Part shown: in pieces, positions 1 to 8,008 of the stretch | Layout: each line of letters starts with the position of its first letter | Numbering within the stretch: the stretch's first letter is position 1 | From: Spirosoma montaniterrae | GTDB lineage: Bacteria > Bacteroidota > Bacteroidia > Cytophagales > Spirosomataceae | Direction of reading: 5' to 3' | Assembly: GCF_001988955.1 (NCBI RefSeq) | Contig: NZ_CP014263.1 | Span: forward strand, 4,062,001 to 4,126,000 | Length of the DNA: 64,000 nucleotides | Translations under genes and position numbers: made by a program | Notes under the pieces: model-generated | Databases searched by the model: none | Seen by the model: only the letters and a program-made list of their open reading frames with translations | Told to the model about the DNA's origin: nothing

Positions 1-1950
1 GGAAAACAGCAACTGGCCCTGTGGCGTCGTCAGCATCGGCAGCGGAGCGGGTGGTTCGAGTGTACTGGGTTCGATGAGGTCGCGGCTGGCCTGAAGCCGA
101 ATCACGGCGGCCCGGTCGAGCAGGCGGGGCGACAGCACTTCGGTGGTATGGTCATAGTTGATGGTAGCCACAAACCGCAGCCCCTGCCCAAGCTGGTACG
201 GCACGTTGCCGTTGGCTCCGGTCAGGGTCAGAACTGGCTCGGCTTCGGGGTCGCTCAGGCGCATAAAATCCGACCAGTAATGTTCGAGCGGGCTAAGGTT
301 GGCTTCGTCCAGCAGCACCCAGTGAGGCAGTTCGTCGGCGCGTCGCTGCTCGGCGTCTAAGCGGCTGATAACTTCATATAACCCCGTTCGGGCGGGTTGA
401 AACTGCTCCGTAAACGGATTATAATAACCAATTAAGTCTGCCGCTGATGTCCAGCCCCGGCCTACAGGCACGGTTAGAAGCCGGTTGGTCAGGCCCGTAG
501 CTCCGGCCAGCCGCGTTACGAGCGACGTTTTGCCCACGCCCGGCAACCCGGCCAACACGGTCAGAAAACTTTGTTGCAGTGTGATCAGATAATTTGCCAC
601 GTCGTTGAACTCCAGCGACCGACCTGCCTCATCGAGCCAGCCTTGTACCTCAGACGTATATTGCCGGGCATCGGGCGTAACGGGTCGTAAAAACGTTGGC
701 AGGCTATTGGCAGATGGAAGCGACGGCGTGTCGGCAGGAACCGGGCGGCCAGTGCGACCTTCCAGCACGTCGAGGTAGGTTTTGGCCCGGAGCAAATTCA
801 GCCGAACGTCGTCGGCATTAGTCAGTTCATGGCGCAGTTGGGAGAAGCTTTGCTCGATTACCTGACGCTGGGCGGTTAGTTCGGCCAGTTTGTCCTGCTC
901 GGCTTTTACCAGATCGGGCGATGCAGCCGCACCGTTGACCGACGGCGTGGTCGCACTCTTACGTCGGCGCAGTTCGTCGTTTAGCTTTCGTACTTCGTCG
1001 TTGAGCCGCTGCCACTCCTGATTCTGGCGGTTATAAATATCGTTGCTGTTGTTGCGCAGGTACTCGTCCAGAAACTGCCGTCCTTCTTCGGTTTCGGTCA
1101 GAAATTGCCGGGCAAAGGCGGGCAGTTTACCGCTAATCCACTCTTCGCTACCCCGAATCAACTGCCGCAGCCGGGCCAGTTTCAGCGTTTCCAACTGCCC
1201 GTCGGGGTTCAGATTGTCGAGCAGATCACTAATTTGCCGGAGCTGCCGGGCATCTACCGTCCAGGCTCCGCCAATTTTCCGTCTGGCCCAGTCCATGAGT
1301 TCGTTGGATGCTCCGTAATAAACGGGCTGATTCAAATTGCGGTCATCAGACAATAAATCCTTGACATCCAGCACATACTGACGGCTGCCGACTTCGACCA
1401 GCGAAAGATTTGCCGTAGGAATACGAAACACGCAGTTATCATAATCAGACGATATATCAAGTTCAAGTGCACTTTCGCTTCTAAGCCGGATGCGTAATAG
1501 ATCGTCGGTATCGCTTTCGGGTTCATTACTGTGCCAGAAAGGGCCTATCAATTGATTATCGTCTCGTAAAAAAACATAGCTATAGGGTTGATCTTCTACG
1601 GTTAATGTAATGGGCCGGTTTGGATCGAAAGGCTTGTTAATAACGCGGCAAAGCTGGTGTCGGAGTGGCTCGGTAGCAAACGTACCCGCCGACGAAAATT
1701 TACAACTGCTCGGCGTCTCGTTACTATGGCGCGGATTTAGGGTGTAGTCTAAAAAAAAGAGTTCTTCTTTTAAAAATCGTTCGTTAATTTCCGCATGGTA
1801 AGCCGTGTAAATCAATATGTTGCCTGTATTTGGAAAGTAGCCGGGTGGCACTGGAATAAACCGACCGTTTTCTTCGACCATAACGGGTCTGACATACCCA
1901 ATATCGGGGTTATTATGAGTTGCATTCTGCTTTTGTACGATGGCTTTCAT
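1..1950 (-). CDS. McrB-like AAA+ ATPase (dynein-related subfamily), 3' end beyond the window
   Basis: The frame is open from an ATG at 1950 to the left edge (650 codons), so the C-terminus is missing. A Walker A motif (GLPGVGKTS, lysine about residue 474) is followed by a Walker B-type segment (HWVLLDEANLS) and a sensor-like stretch (FVATINYDHTTEVLSPRLLDRA), the arrangement of McrB/MoxR-type AAA+ proteins of the AAA_5 group. The 300 residues before the ATPase match no family I recognise. Residues about 300-390 are rich in E, K, R, Q and L and probably form a coiled coil. Such ATPases usually work with a partner encoded next door, such as a McrC nuclease or a VWA protein. That gene would lie beyond the left edge, so the role (restriction-like defence or chaperone) cannot be decided. 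Confidence 0.8.
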   Translation of the reverse strand, partial: MKAIVQKQNATHNNPDIGYVRPVMVEENGRFIPVPPGYFPNTGNILIYTAYHAEINERFLKEELFFLDYTLNPRHSNETPSSCKFSSAGTFATEPLRHQLCRVINKPFDPNRPITLTVEDQPYSYVFLRDDNQLIGPFWHSNEPESDTDDLLRIRLRSESALELDISSDYDNCVFRIPTANLSLVEVGSRQYVLDVKDLLSDDRNLNQPVYYGASNELMDWARRKIGGAWTVDARQLRQISDLLDNLNPDGQLETLKLARLRQLIRGSEEWISGKLPAFARQFLTETEEGRQFLDEYLRNNSNDIYNRQNQEWQRLNDEVRKLNDELRRRKSATTPSVNGAAASPDLVKAEQDKLAELTAQRQVIEQSFSQLRHELTNADDVRLNLLRAKTYLDVLEGRTGRPVPADTPSLPSANSLPTFLRPVTPDARQYTSEVQGWLDEAGRSLEFNDVANYLITLQQSFLTVLAGLPGVGKTSLVTRLAGATGLTNRLLTVPVGRGWTSAADLIGYYNPFTEQFQPARTGLYEVISRLDAEQRRADELPHWVLLDEANLSPLEHYWSDFMRLSDPEAEPVLTLTGANGNVPYQLGQGLRFVATINYDHTTEVLSPRLLDRAAVIRLQASRDLIEPSTLEPPAPLPMLTTPQGQLLFS

Positions 1951-2269
1951 AGGCATAAAATGATTGAATGATCGACTGTTTAGATGAAGAAGCCTGTTTA
2001 GATATAGGCTTGAACGTGGCAAATTAGGCTAAATGCGGCAACTTATTCGTTTTTTAACGCATAATGAAAACGCTGCGGTTTAATTGGCTGGTGTGGCTAT
2101 GGGGCGGTTCGGCTGATAACCGGCTTACCAACATGGACGAAGCTATGATGAAGCGGTAAGATTGGTTATGAATCGGTCAAAATAATGCCGTGACTATTGT
2201 ACATTCTAATGTTATTTTTGTAGGATAGTTTTACTGGTAACTGACTCGACCGCTCCGGCGGTTCAGTTT
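1951..2269. other. Intergenic region between divergent genes
   Basis: This 319-bp stretch separates the AAA+ ATPase gene from the cytochrome-like lipoprotein gene. It is AT-richer than the genes. A 31-codon open frame starts at 2063 (MKTLRFNWLVWLWGG...), but nothing supports it as a gene. A TAnnTTTG hexamer-type box at 2213-2220 is the only regulatory signal seen. Confidence 0.5.
2213..2220 (+). promoter_or_regulatory. Candidate -7 box (TATTTTTG) for the 2270 gene
   Basis: TATTTTTG fits the Bacteroidetes -7 consensus TAnnTTTG and lies 49 bp before the start codon. The nearest upstream TTG (2197-2199) is closer than the usual 19-21 bp, so only the -7 box is supported. Confidence 0.4.
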
Positions 2270-5200
2270 ATGCGCAAACAAGCTGACAAACGATTTCGTT
2301 ACGTGCTGTTAACAGCAGCATCCGGGCTGTTCGCTACGGCGGTATGGCTTATTGCCTGTACTGGCTCGGTCGAAAAGCCTGCCGAACTGGTAGCGGCTGA
2401 GACTGGTCTGCCCACTAAAGTCGACTACAACCTTCACGTCAAACCCATCCTCTCCGACCGCTGCTTCGCCTGCCACGGCCCCGATGCCGCCAAACAGCAG
2501 GCTGGCCTGCGACTCGATACGCCCGAAGGTGCCTACGCCACCCTGACTGAAAGCGGCAAACGGGCCATCGTACCGGGCCAACTGGCCGATAGCGAACTCT
2601 ACCACCGCATCACCAGCACCGACCCTGACTATATGATGCCCACGCCCGAATCGCACCTGAGCCTAAACGCCCAGGAGAAAGCCTTGCTGGTGCGCTGGAT
2701 TGAGCAGGGAGCCGAGTACAAACCCCACTGGTCGCTGATTGCACCAACCATGCCGGAGGTACCCCGCCCGAAGGCAGACCAGTGGAGCCGTACCGATGTG
2801 GATCGGTTTGTGCTGGATCGTGCCGCACAGACACCATCTCTTTCCTCGCTACGTCCTGCGCCGGAGGCCGACAAGGCGACCTTGCTCCGGCGGGTGAGTC
2901 TGGATCTGACGGGCTTGCCGCCGAGTGTGGCCGAGGTCGATGCGTTTCTGGCCGACACGAGTGCGGGAGCCTATGAGCGGGTGGTAGACCGGCTCCTGGC
3001 GAGTCCGCATTATGGGGAGCGGCAGGCGGTGGAGTGGCTGGACGTGGCCCGTTATGCCGATACGCACGGCTATCAGGACGATGGCTTACGGACGATGTGG
3101 CCGTACCGGGACTGGGTCATTCGGGCCTACAACCGGAACCTGAGTTTCGACCGCTTCATCACCTGGCAGTTGGCGGGCGACTTGTTGCCGAACCCCAACC
3201 GCGACATGCTCATTGCCACTGCTTTTAACCGAAACCACCAGCAAAGTCAGGAAGGCGGTATTGTGCCGGAAGAATATTTGCAGGAGTACATTGCCGACCG
3301 AACGGCAACGTTTGGCAAGGCGATGCTGGGCCTGACAGTGGAATGCGCCCGCTGCCACGACCACAAATACGACCCCATCTCCCAGAAAGATTATTACGCG
3401 CTGGGGGCCTTTTTCGCGCAAAACAACGAACACGGGCAGATTCCATACAACGGCGAACCTTCGCCCCACCTAACCCTGCCCACGCCCGAAGCGGAGGCCA
3501 AACTGAAATTTATCCGCACCAAAATCAAGTCTATCGACCAGCAGCAAACTGCCGACTACGACGCGGGAGCTAAAAAGCGGTTCGCCAACTGGCTGGCACA
3601 GGCCCGGCGCAATCCGGCAAATGCCGTTCAGCCCGCCAATCAGGGCTTGTTGGTGCATGTTCCGTTCGATACTTACAAAGACGTTCCGGCTGACCAGGCG
3701 AAAAAGGACAGCAAGAAGCCCGATGCTAAACAGAAAACAGTAAAGAAAGAAGACAAGCCAGCTACGCCCGCTGTGGCGCAGAAACCCCGCATTCGTCGGG
3801 TGTTTACCAATGCGGTGAACGATACGCTCCCGTTCGAAACGCAGGGCGATCTCGACAATCCCGTTGTACTGGTGAAAGGGCCGGTGGGGCAGGGCGTTCG
3901 GCTGGTAGGCGAAAGCTTTCTGGAATTACGCAACGTGCAAACACCAGGGCCGGGCAAAAAAGACAATAGCAACCGCCCGCTGTGGTTCGAGCGAAACGAA
4001 CCGTTTACCGTTGGGCTGTGGGTAAATGTCGAAAATCCGAAATTTGAGGGTAAACTTTTCAACCGGAATGAAGGGCCGTTCAACGGATTTCGGGGGTACG
4101 AGTGTAACCGGCTCAAAGACGGTCGGCTGGCGTTTCGGTTCAGCTACGTCTGGCCCGACAATGCCATTGATCTGGAGACGGTCGACAAACTACCGGTTAA
4201 TCGCTGGGTACACATCACAATGGCTTACGACGGAACAAGTCGGGCCAATGGTGTGCAGATATATGTCAACGGCCAGCCGGTTAAAACAAACATTCTGACC
4301 GATAACCTGACGCAGAGCATCATTTTCGGCAAGAAGAAAAGTACCTGGGGTGGTGGTGTCTCCAACTTCGGCATTGGACAATTGCACGACCAGAACTATA
4401 AAGGCTATGCCGTTGATGAACTGCGCGTATATGCCCGCCGACTGACCCCACTCGAAGTACGCGGCCTGGCAACCCAACGCGACGAGGTGCAGATGGCATT
4501 GCGTAGTTCGCAGCGTTCACCCGATCAGGAAGCCGCGCTGTTCGATTATTTTGTGACGAACGTAGATCAGCCTTCGCAGGAACGGCGGCTGGCCCGACAG
4601 CAGCAACTGGGCGAAGAAACGCGTATCCTGAACGAACAGGAGGTCGATCTGATGATTATGCGCGAACGGAAATTTGCCCGCCCTACGCATATTCTCAAAC
4701 GCGGAGCCTACGACGCCCCCGGCGACCCCGTTACGCCCGAAGTACTGCACAGCCTCGAACCTATGCCCGACGACCTGCCCAAAAACCGGCTGGGTCTGGC
4801 CCAGTGGCTGCTGCAGGCCCAAAACCCGCTCTTCGCCCGCGTGATGGTGAACCGCATCTGGCAGCAGTATTTTGGGCAGGGATTAGCCAAAAACGCCGAC
4901 GATTTCGGCAATCAGGGCGCCTTGCCCAGCCACCCCCAACTGCTCGATTATCTGGCCGTTCGGTTTCGGGAGGGTAGCCCCGCCGAGGGCATCCAACCCT
5001 GGAACCTGAAAGCGATGCACAAACTGATTGTGTTGTCGGCCACCTATCGGCAGTCGTCGGTTGTCAGCGAGCAAGTGCGCGAAGCCGACCCCGACAACAC
5101 GTATCTGCTGCGGGGGCCGAGCTACCGGCTGAGTGCCGAGCAGGTACGCGACAATGCCTTGGCGGCCAGTGGGTTGCTGAACCGGCAGCTTGGCGGGCCG

Positions 5201-5731
5201 AGCGTTCGTCCCTATCAGCCCGATGGTATCTGGGAAGCCTTAGCCACCCGAAATGCCATCAAATACGTGCGCAGTCAGGGCGACAGTTTGTACCGGCGAA
5301 GCCTGTATACAATCTGGAAACGCAGTTCGCCACCGCCGATGATGCTCAATTTCGACGCTGCAGAGCGGCACGTCTGCGTGGTCAAACGGCAGAAAACCAG
5401 CACGCCCCTGCAAGCATTAGTCACGCTCAACGACCCTCAGTTTGTGGAAGCAGCCCGCGTATTGGCCCAAAAAGCCCCATCTGGAAGTTGGGAAGCTTAT
5501 GTTTTCAAGGCGGTGGTGAGCCGTCCGGCCCGGCCTGAAGAGATGAAGCTCATGCAGCAATTATACAGCGAAGAACTGGCCGATTTCAGGAAGAATCCGA
5601 AGCGGGCGCAGGAACTGCTGGCAGTGGGTGAGCACCCGGTTGATAAAACGAAAAACCCTGCTGAACTGGCCGCGCTAACGGTAGTGGTAAACACGGTGAT
5701 GAACTTTGACGAAGCGATTATTAAACGATAG
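2270..5731 (+). CDS. DUF1549/DUF1553 lipoprotein with cytochrome c-like (PSCyt1) and LamG-like domains
   Basis: This 1153-residue protein begins with a signal peptide ending in a lipobox (WLIAC, Cys30). A CxxCH haem site follows (RCFACHG, Cys65-His69), the planctomycete-type cytochrome domain. Residues about 175-400 fit DUF1549 and contain a second CxxCH (CARCHDHKYDPI). Residues about 500-690 look like a LamG/concanavalin-like fold, preceded by a lysine-rich linker near 480-505. The C-terminal third (GLAQWLLQAQNPLFARVMVNRIW onward) fits DUF1553. Families of this kind are often paired with DUF1501 proteins, as here: the partner starts one base after this stop codon. Biochemical function is not established. 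A role in glycan or organic-matter breakdown at the cell surface is inferred from the LamG-like part and the lipoprotein signal. Confidence 0.85.
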   Translation: MRKQADKRFRYVLLTAASGLFATAVWLIACTGSVEKPAELVAAETGLPTKVDYNLHVKPILSDRCFACHGPDAAKQQAGLRLDTPEGAYATLTESGKRAIVPGQLADSELYHRITSTDPDYMMPTPESHLSLNAQEKALLVRWIEQGAEYKPHWSLIAPTMPEVPRPKADQWSRTDVDRFVLDRAAQTPSLSSLRPAPEADKATLLRRVSLDLTGLPPSVAEVDAFLADTSAGAYERVVDRLLASPHYGERQAVEWLDVARYADTHGYQDDGLRTMWPYRDWVIRAYNRNLSFDRFITWQLAGDLLPNPNRDMLIATAFNRNHQQSQEGGIVPEEYLQEYIADRTATFGKAMLGLTVECARCHDHKYDPISQKDYYALGAFFAQNNEHGQIPYNGEPSPHLTLPTPEAEAKLKFIRTKIKSIDQQQTADYDAGAKKRFANWLAQARRNPANAVQPANQGLLVHVPFDTYKDVPADQAKKDSKKPDAKQKTVKKEDKPATPAVAQKPRIRRVFTNAVNDTLPFETQGDLDNPVVLVKGPVGQGVRLVGESFLELRNVQTPGPGKKDNSNRPLWFERNEPFTVGLWVNVENPKFEGKLFNRNEGPFNGFRGYECNRLKDGRLAFRFSYVWPDNAIDLETVDKLPVNRWVHITMAYDGTSRANGVQIYVNGQPVKTNILTDNLTQSIIFGKKKSTWGGGVSNFGIGQLHDQNYKGYAVDELRVYARRLTPLEVRGLATQRDEVQMALRSSQRSPDQEAALFDYFVTNVDQPSQERRLARQQQLGEETRILNEQEVDLMIMRERKFARPTHILKRGAYDAPGDPVTPEVLHSLEPMPDDLPKNRLGLAQWLLQAQNPLFARVMVNRIWQQYFGQGLAKNADDFGNQGALPSHPQLLDYLAVRFREGSPAEGIQPWNLKAMHKLIVLSATYRQSSVVSEQVREADPDNTYLLRGPSYRLSAEQVRDNALAASGLLNRQLGGPSVRPYQPDGIWEALATRNAIKYVRSQGDSLYRRSLYTIWKRSSPPPMMLNFDAAERHVCVVKRQKTSTPLQALVTLNDPQFVEAARVLAQKAPSGSWEAYVFKAVVSRPARPEEMKLMQQLYSEELADFRKNPKRAQELLAVGEHPVDKTKNPAELAALTVVVNTVMNFDEAIIKR

Positions 5732-5732
5732 C

Positions 5733-7184
5733 ATGGACATTCAGGATCAACTACACGACCAGCTTAGTCGCCGAAATTTTCTTGGTCAGGCGAGCGCGGG
5801 CATTGGCACTATGGCACTGGCGTCGCTGCTGAACCCGACGACTTTATTCGGCGGTACAGGCTCGTCTGATAATCCGGCTGTGGGAAAGCCGCACTTTGCT
5901 CCAAAGGTCAAGCGCGTGATTTACCTGTTTCAGAGCGGGGCACCGAGCCAGTTGGAATTGTTTGATTACAAGCCGAAACTCGAAGCCATGTGGGGGCAGG
6001 ATTTGCCCGAATCCGTTCGGAAAGGGCAGCGGCTTACGGGTATGACCGCCGGGCAAAGCAAGTTTCCGCTGGCAGCATCGAAATACAAGTTCGCCAAATA
6101 CGGTCCCGGTCAGATGACGATCAGCGAATTGCTGCCGCACACGGCACGCATGGCGGGCGACCTGTCGTTTATCCGGTCGATGCATACCGAAGCCATTAAT
6201 CACGATCCTGCCGTTACGTTTTTTCAGACCGGCAATCAGCAGGCCGGTCGGCCCAGTTTCGGGTCCTGGATCAGTTACGGCCTCGGCTCCGACAACCAGA
6301 ATCTGCCTGCGTTTGTGGTGCTGCTGAGCAAGGGGCGCAACGGCGATCAGCCGCTTTATGCCAAATTGTGGAGTAACGGCTTTCTGTCGTCGGTACATCA
6401 GGGCGTGGTATTTCGGTCGGGTCCCGACCCGGTTTACTACCTCAATAATCCACCTGGTATCGACAAAGCCAGCCGACGCCGGATGCTCGATTACCTGACC
6501 AAACTGCATCAGGAGCAGTTTAAACACGTACTCGACCCGGAGATCAACAACCGTATGGCGCAGTATGAGATGGCGTACCGGATGCAAACATCAGTCCCCG
6601 AAACGCTCGACATCTCGAAAGAGCCGGATTACATTTTTGATATGTACGGCCCCGACAGCCGCAAACCCGGTACCTTTGCTGCCAACTGCCTGCTGGCCCG
6701 CAAACTGGTTGAAAAAGACGTAAAATTCGTGCAGTTATACCATCAGGGATGGGATCAGCACGGTAATCTGCCCAACGACATCAAGATTCAGACCAAGAGC
6801 GTCGATCAGCCGTCGGCAGCACTTATTGCCGACCTGAAACAACGCGGTTTATTAGATGATACGCTTGTGATTTGGGGGGGTGAATTTGGCCGGGGAGCCT
6901 ACTCACAGGGCAAACTCACCCGCGACAATTATGGCCGCGACCATCATCCGCGCGCGTTTACGATCTGGATGGCCGGAGCGGGCGTGAAAAAAGGTGTAGT
7001 GTATGGCGAAACCGATGATTTCGGTTATAACGTTATCAAAGACCCGGTTCACGTGCATGATTTTCAGGCTACAGTGCTCCATCTGATGGGCATCGATCAC
7101 GAAAAACTGACCTTTAAAAGCCAGGGACGACGCTACCGCCTGACCGATGTGCATGGCAAAGTGATCAAGCCGCTGCTGGCGTAA
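5733..7184 (+). CDS. DUF1501 protein (alkaline-phosphatase/sulfatase-like fold), Tat-exported
   Basis: I chose the ATG at 5733 (483 residues), one base after the upstream stop. An in-frame TTG at 5706 would add nine residues overlapping the previous gene. The N-terminus has a twin-arginine signal (SRRNFLGQASAG), as is typical for DUF1501. Segments such as VIYLFQSGAPSQLELFDYKP, SFIRSMHTEAINHDPA, GWDQHGNLPNDIK and WGGEFGR are the family's conserved motifs and resemble the metal-binding loops of the alkaline-phosphatase superfamily. The gene forms a two-gene operon with the DUF1549/DUF1553 lipoprotein. Tat export fits folding with a cofactor before secretion. The substrate is unknown. Confidence 0.88.
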   Translation: MDIQDQLHDQLSRRNFLGQASAGIGTMALASLLNPTTLFGGTGSSDNPAVGKPHFAPKVKRVIYLFQSGAPSQLELFDYKPKLEAMWGQDLPESVRKGQRLTGMTAGQSKFPLAASKYKFAKYGPGQMTISELLPHTARMAGDLSFIRSMHTEAINHDPAVTFFQTGNQQAGRPSFGSWISYGLGSDNQNLPAFVVLLSKGRNGDQPLYAKLWSNGFLSSVHQGVVFRSGPDPVYYLNNPPGIDKASRRRMLDYLTKLHQEQFKHVLDPEINNRMAQYEMAYRMQTSVPETLDISKEPDYIFDMYGPDSRKPGTFAANCLLARKLVEKDVKFVQLYHQGWDQHGNLPNDIKIQTKSVDQPSAALIADLKQRGLLDDTLVIWGGEFGRGAYSQGKLTRDNYGRDHHPRAFTIWMAGAGVKKGVVYGETDDFGYNVIKDPVHVHDFQATVLHLMGIDHEKLTFKSQGRRYRLTDVHGKVIKPLLA

Positions 7185-7207
7185 ATGCCAAAATAAATCT
7201 GTAAATT

Positions 7208-7242
7208 GCCTTACTGTCGCTCACTGACGGTAAGGCTTTTTC
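7208..7242 (+). terminator. Rho-independent terminator after the DUF1501 gene
   Basis: The arms GCCTTACTGTC and GACGGTAAGGC form an 11-bp stem with one mismatch and a 7-base loop, followed by CTTTTTC. It lies 24 bp after the stop codon and closes the two-gene operon. Confidence 0.85.
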
Positions 7243-7263
7243 ATTTTCTGAACATATGCATGT

Positions 7264-7905
7264 ATGGAAGCCACTGTAGTTAACGTACCAGCTATTACAC
7301 ACGACCTCGCCGAAGACGAACTGCTACGCATGCCCGCTACCTGGGACGATTATTTTCAGGTGCTCGATGAGGCAGACTCAACCGTAACTGTTCAATTTTT
7401 AGATGGCGAAATTATTATGAGTCAGGCCTCGCGCGCGCATGAGAGTTTAGTCATTGTTTTGGGAACATTATTGTCCATGCACTTCATTGGTAAACCAGCA
7501 TATGATGTGCTGGGCAGTAATGTGAAAATTGTTATCCCGAACCGGGCAGGTGATGTAAATGCCGATGTTTCTGTTGTGAAAGAACCTGTTCTGTATGGCG
7601 AAACGCCCAATGGCAACGTATCGGACATGCGAATCAAAAATCCAGAAATCGTTGTCGAAGTTCTGTCGAAAAGTACACGCAAATTTGATCTGGAAGAAAA
7701 ACTATCCTACTACAAACTGATTCCGTCGCTGCAATACATTCTTTTCGTTGATCAATACCGGCCCTTCGCATCGGTGTACGCCCGAACGCCCGTACCAGAC
7801 GAGTGGCTGAATCACGACTACCGGACACTCGACGCTGTTGTGCGTATGGGCGACGTAGAGTTACCGATGACACACATCTACCGCAAAATCACCGTCACGA
7901 AGTAA
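7264..7905 (+). CDS. Uma2 family protein (DUF820, PD-(D/E)XK nuclease-like)
   Basis: This 213-residue protein matches the Uma2/DUF820 family, which has a restriction-endonuclease-like fold. Visible family features are the N-terminal MPATWDDYFQVLDE, the NADVSVVKEP strand carrying the acidic residue, and EIVVEVLSKSTRKFDLEEKLSYY, which gives the E and K of the putative active site. These genes are abundant in cyanobacteria and some Bacteroidetes, often in many copies, and their cellular role is unknown. It stands alone after a terminator and has its own 3' gap. The start ATG at 7264 has no clear ribosome binding site. Confidence 0.85.
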   Translation: MEATVVNVPAITHDLAEDELLRMPATWDDYFQVLDEADSTVTVQFLDGEIIMSQASRAHESLVIVLGTLLSMHFIGKPAYDVLGSNVKIVIPNRAGDVNADVSVVKEPVLYGETPNGNVSDMRIKNPEIVVEVLSKSTRKFDLEEKLSYYKLIPSLQYILFVDQYRPFASVYARTPVPDEWLNHDYRTLDAVVRMGDVELPMTHIYRKITVTK

Positions 7906-7943
7906 ATTAATTATTCGGCTGCTTTAAAAACATTGTAGATGTT

Positions 7944-7951
7944 TATATTTG
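7944..7951 (+). promoter_or_regulatory. Candidate -7 box (TATATTTG) for the hybrid kinase gene
   Basis: TATATTTG is a perfect TAnnTTTG match 57 bp before the kinase start. No TTG at the expected -33 position is present, so the promoter assignment rests on the -7 box alone. Confidence 0.45.
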
Positions 7952-8008
7952 TAATCGGTTACAAATATTCTCCTCAACCCAAACCATATTCAGCACAAGT
8001 ACTCATTC

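Noticed and set aside
5844..6587. 247-residue open frame antisense to the DUF1501 gene
   Set aside because: Shadow of the DUF1501 gene; no family resemblance.
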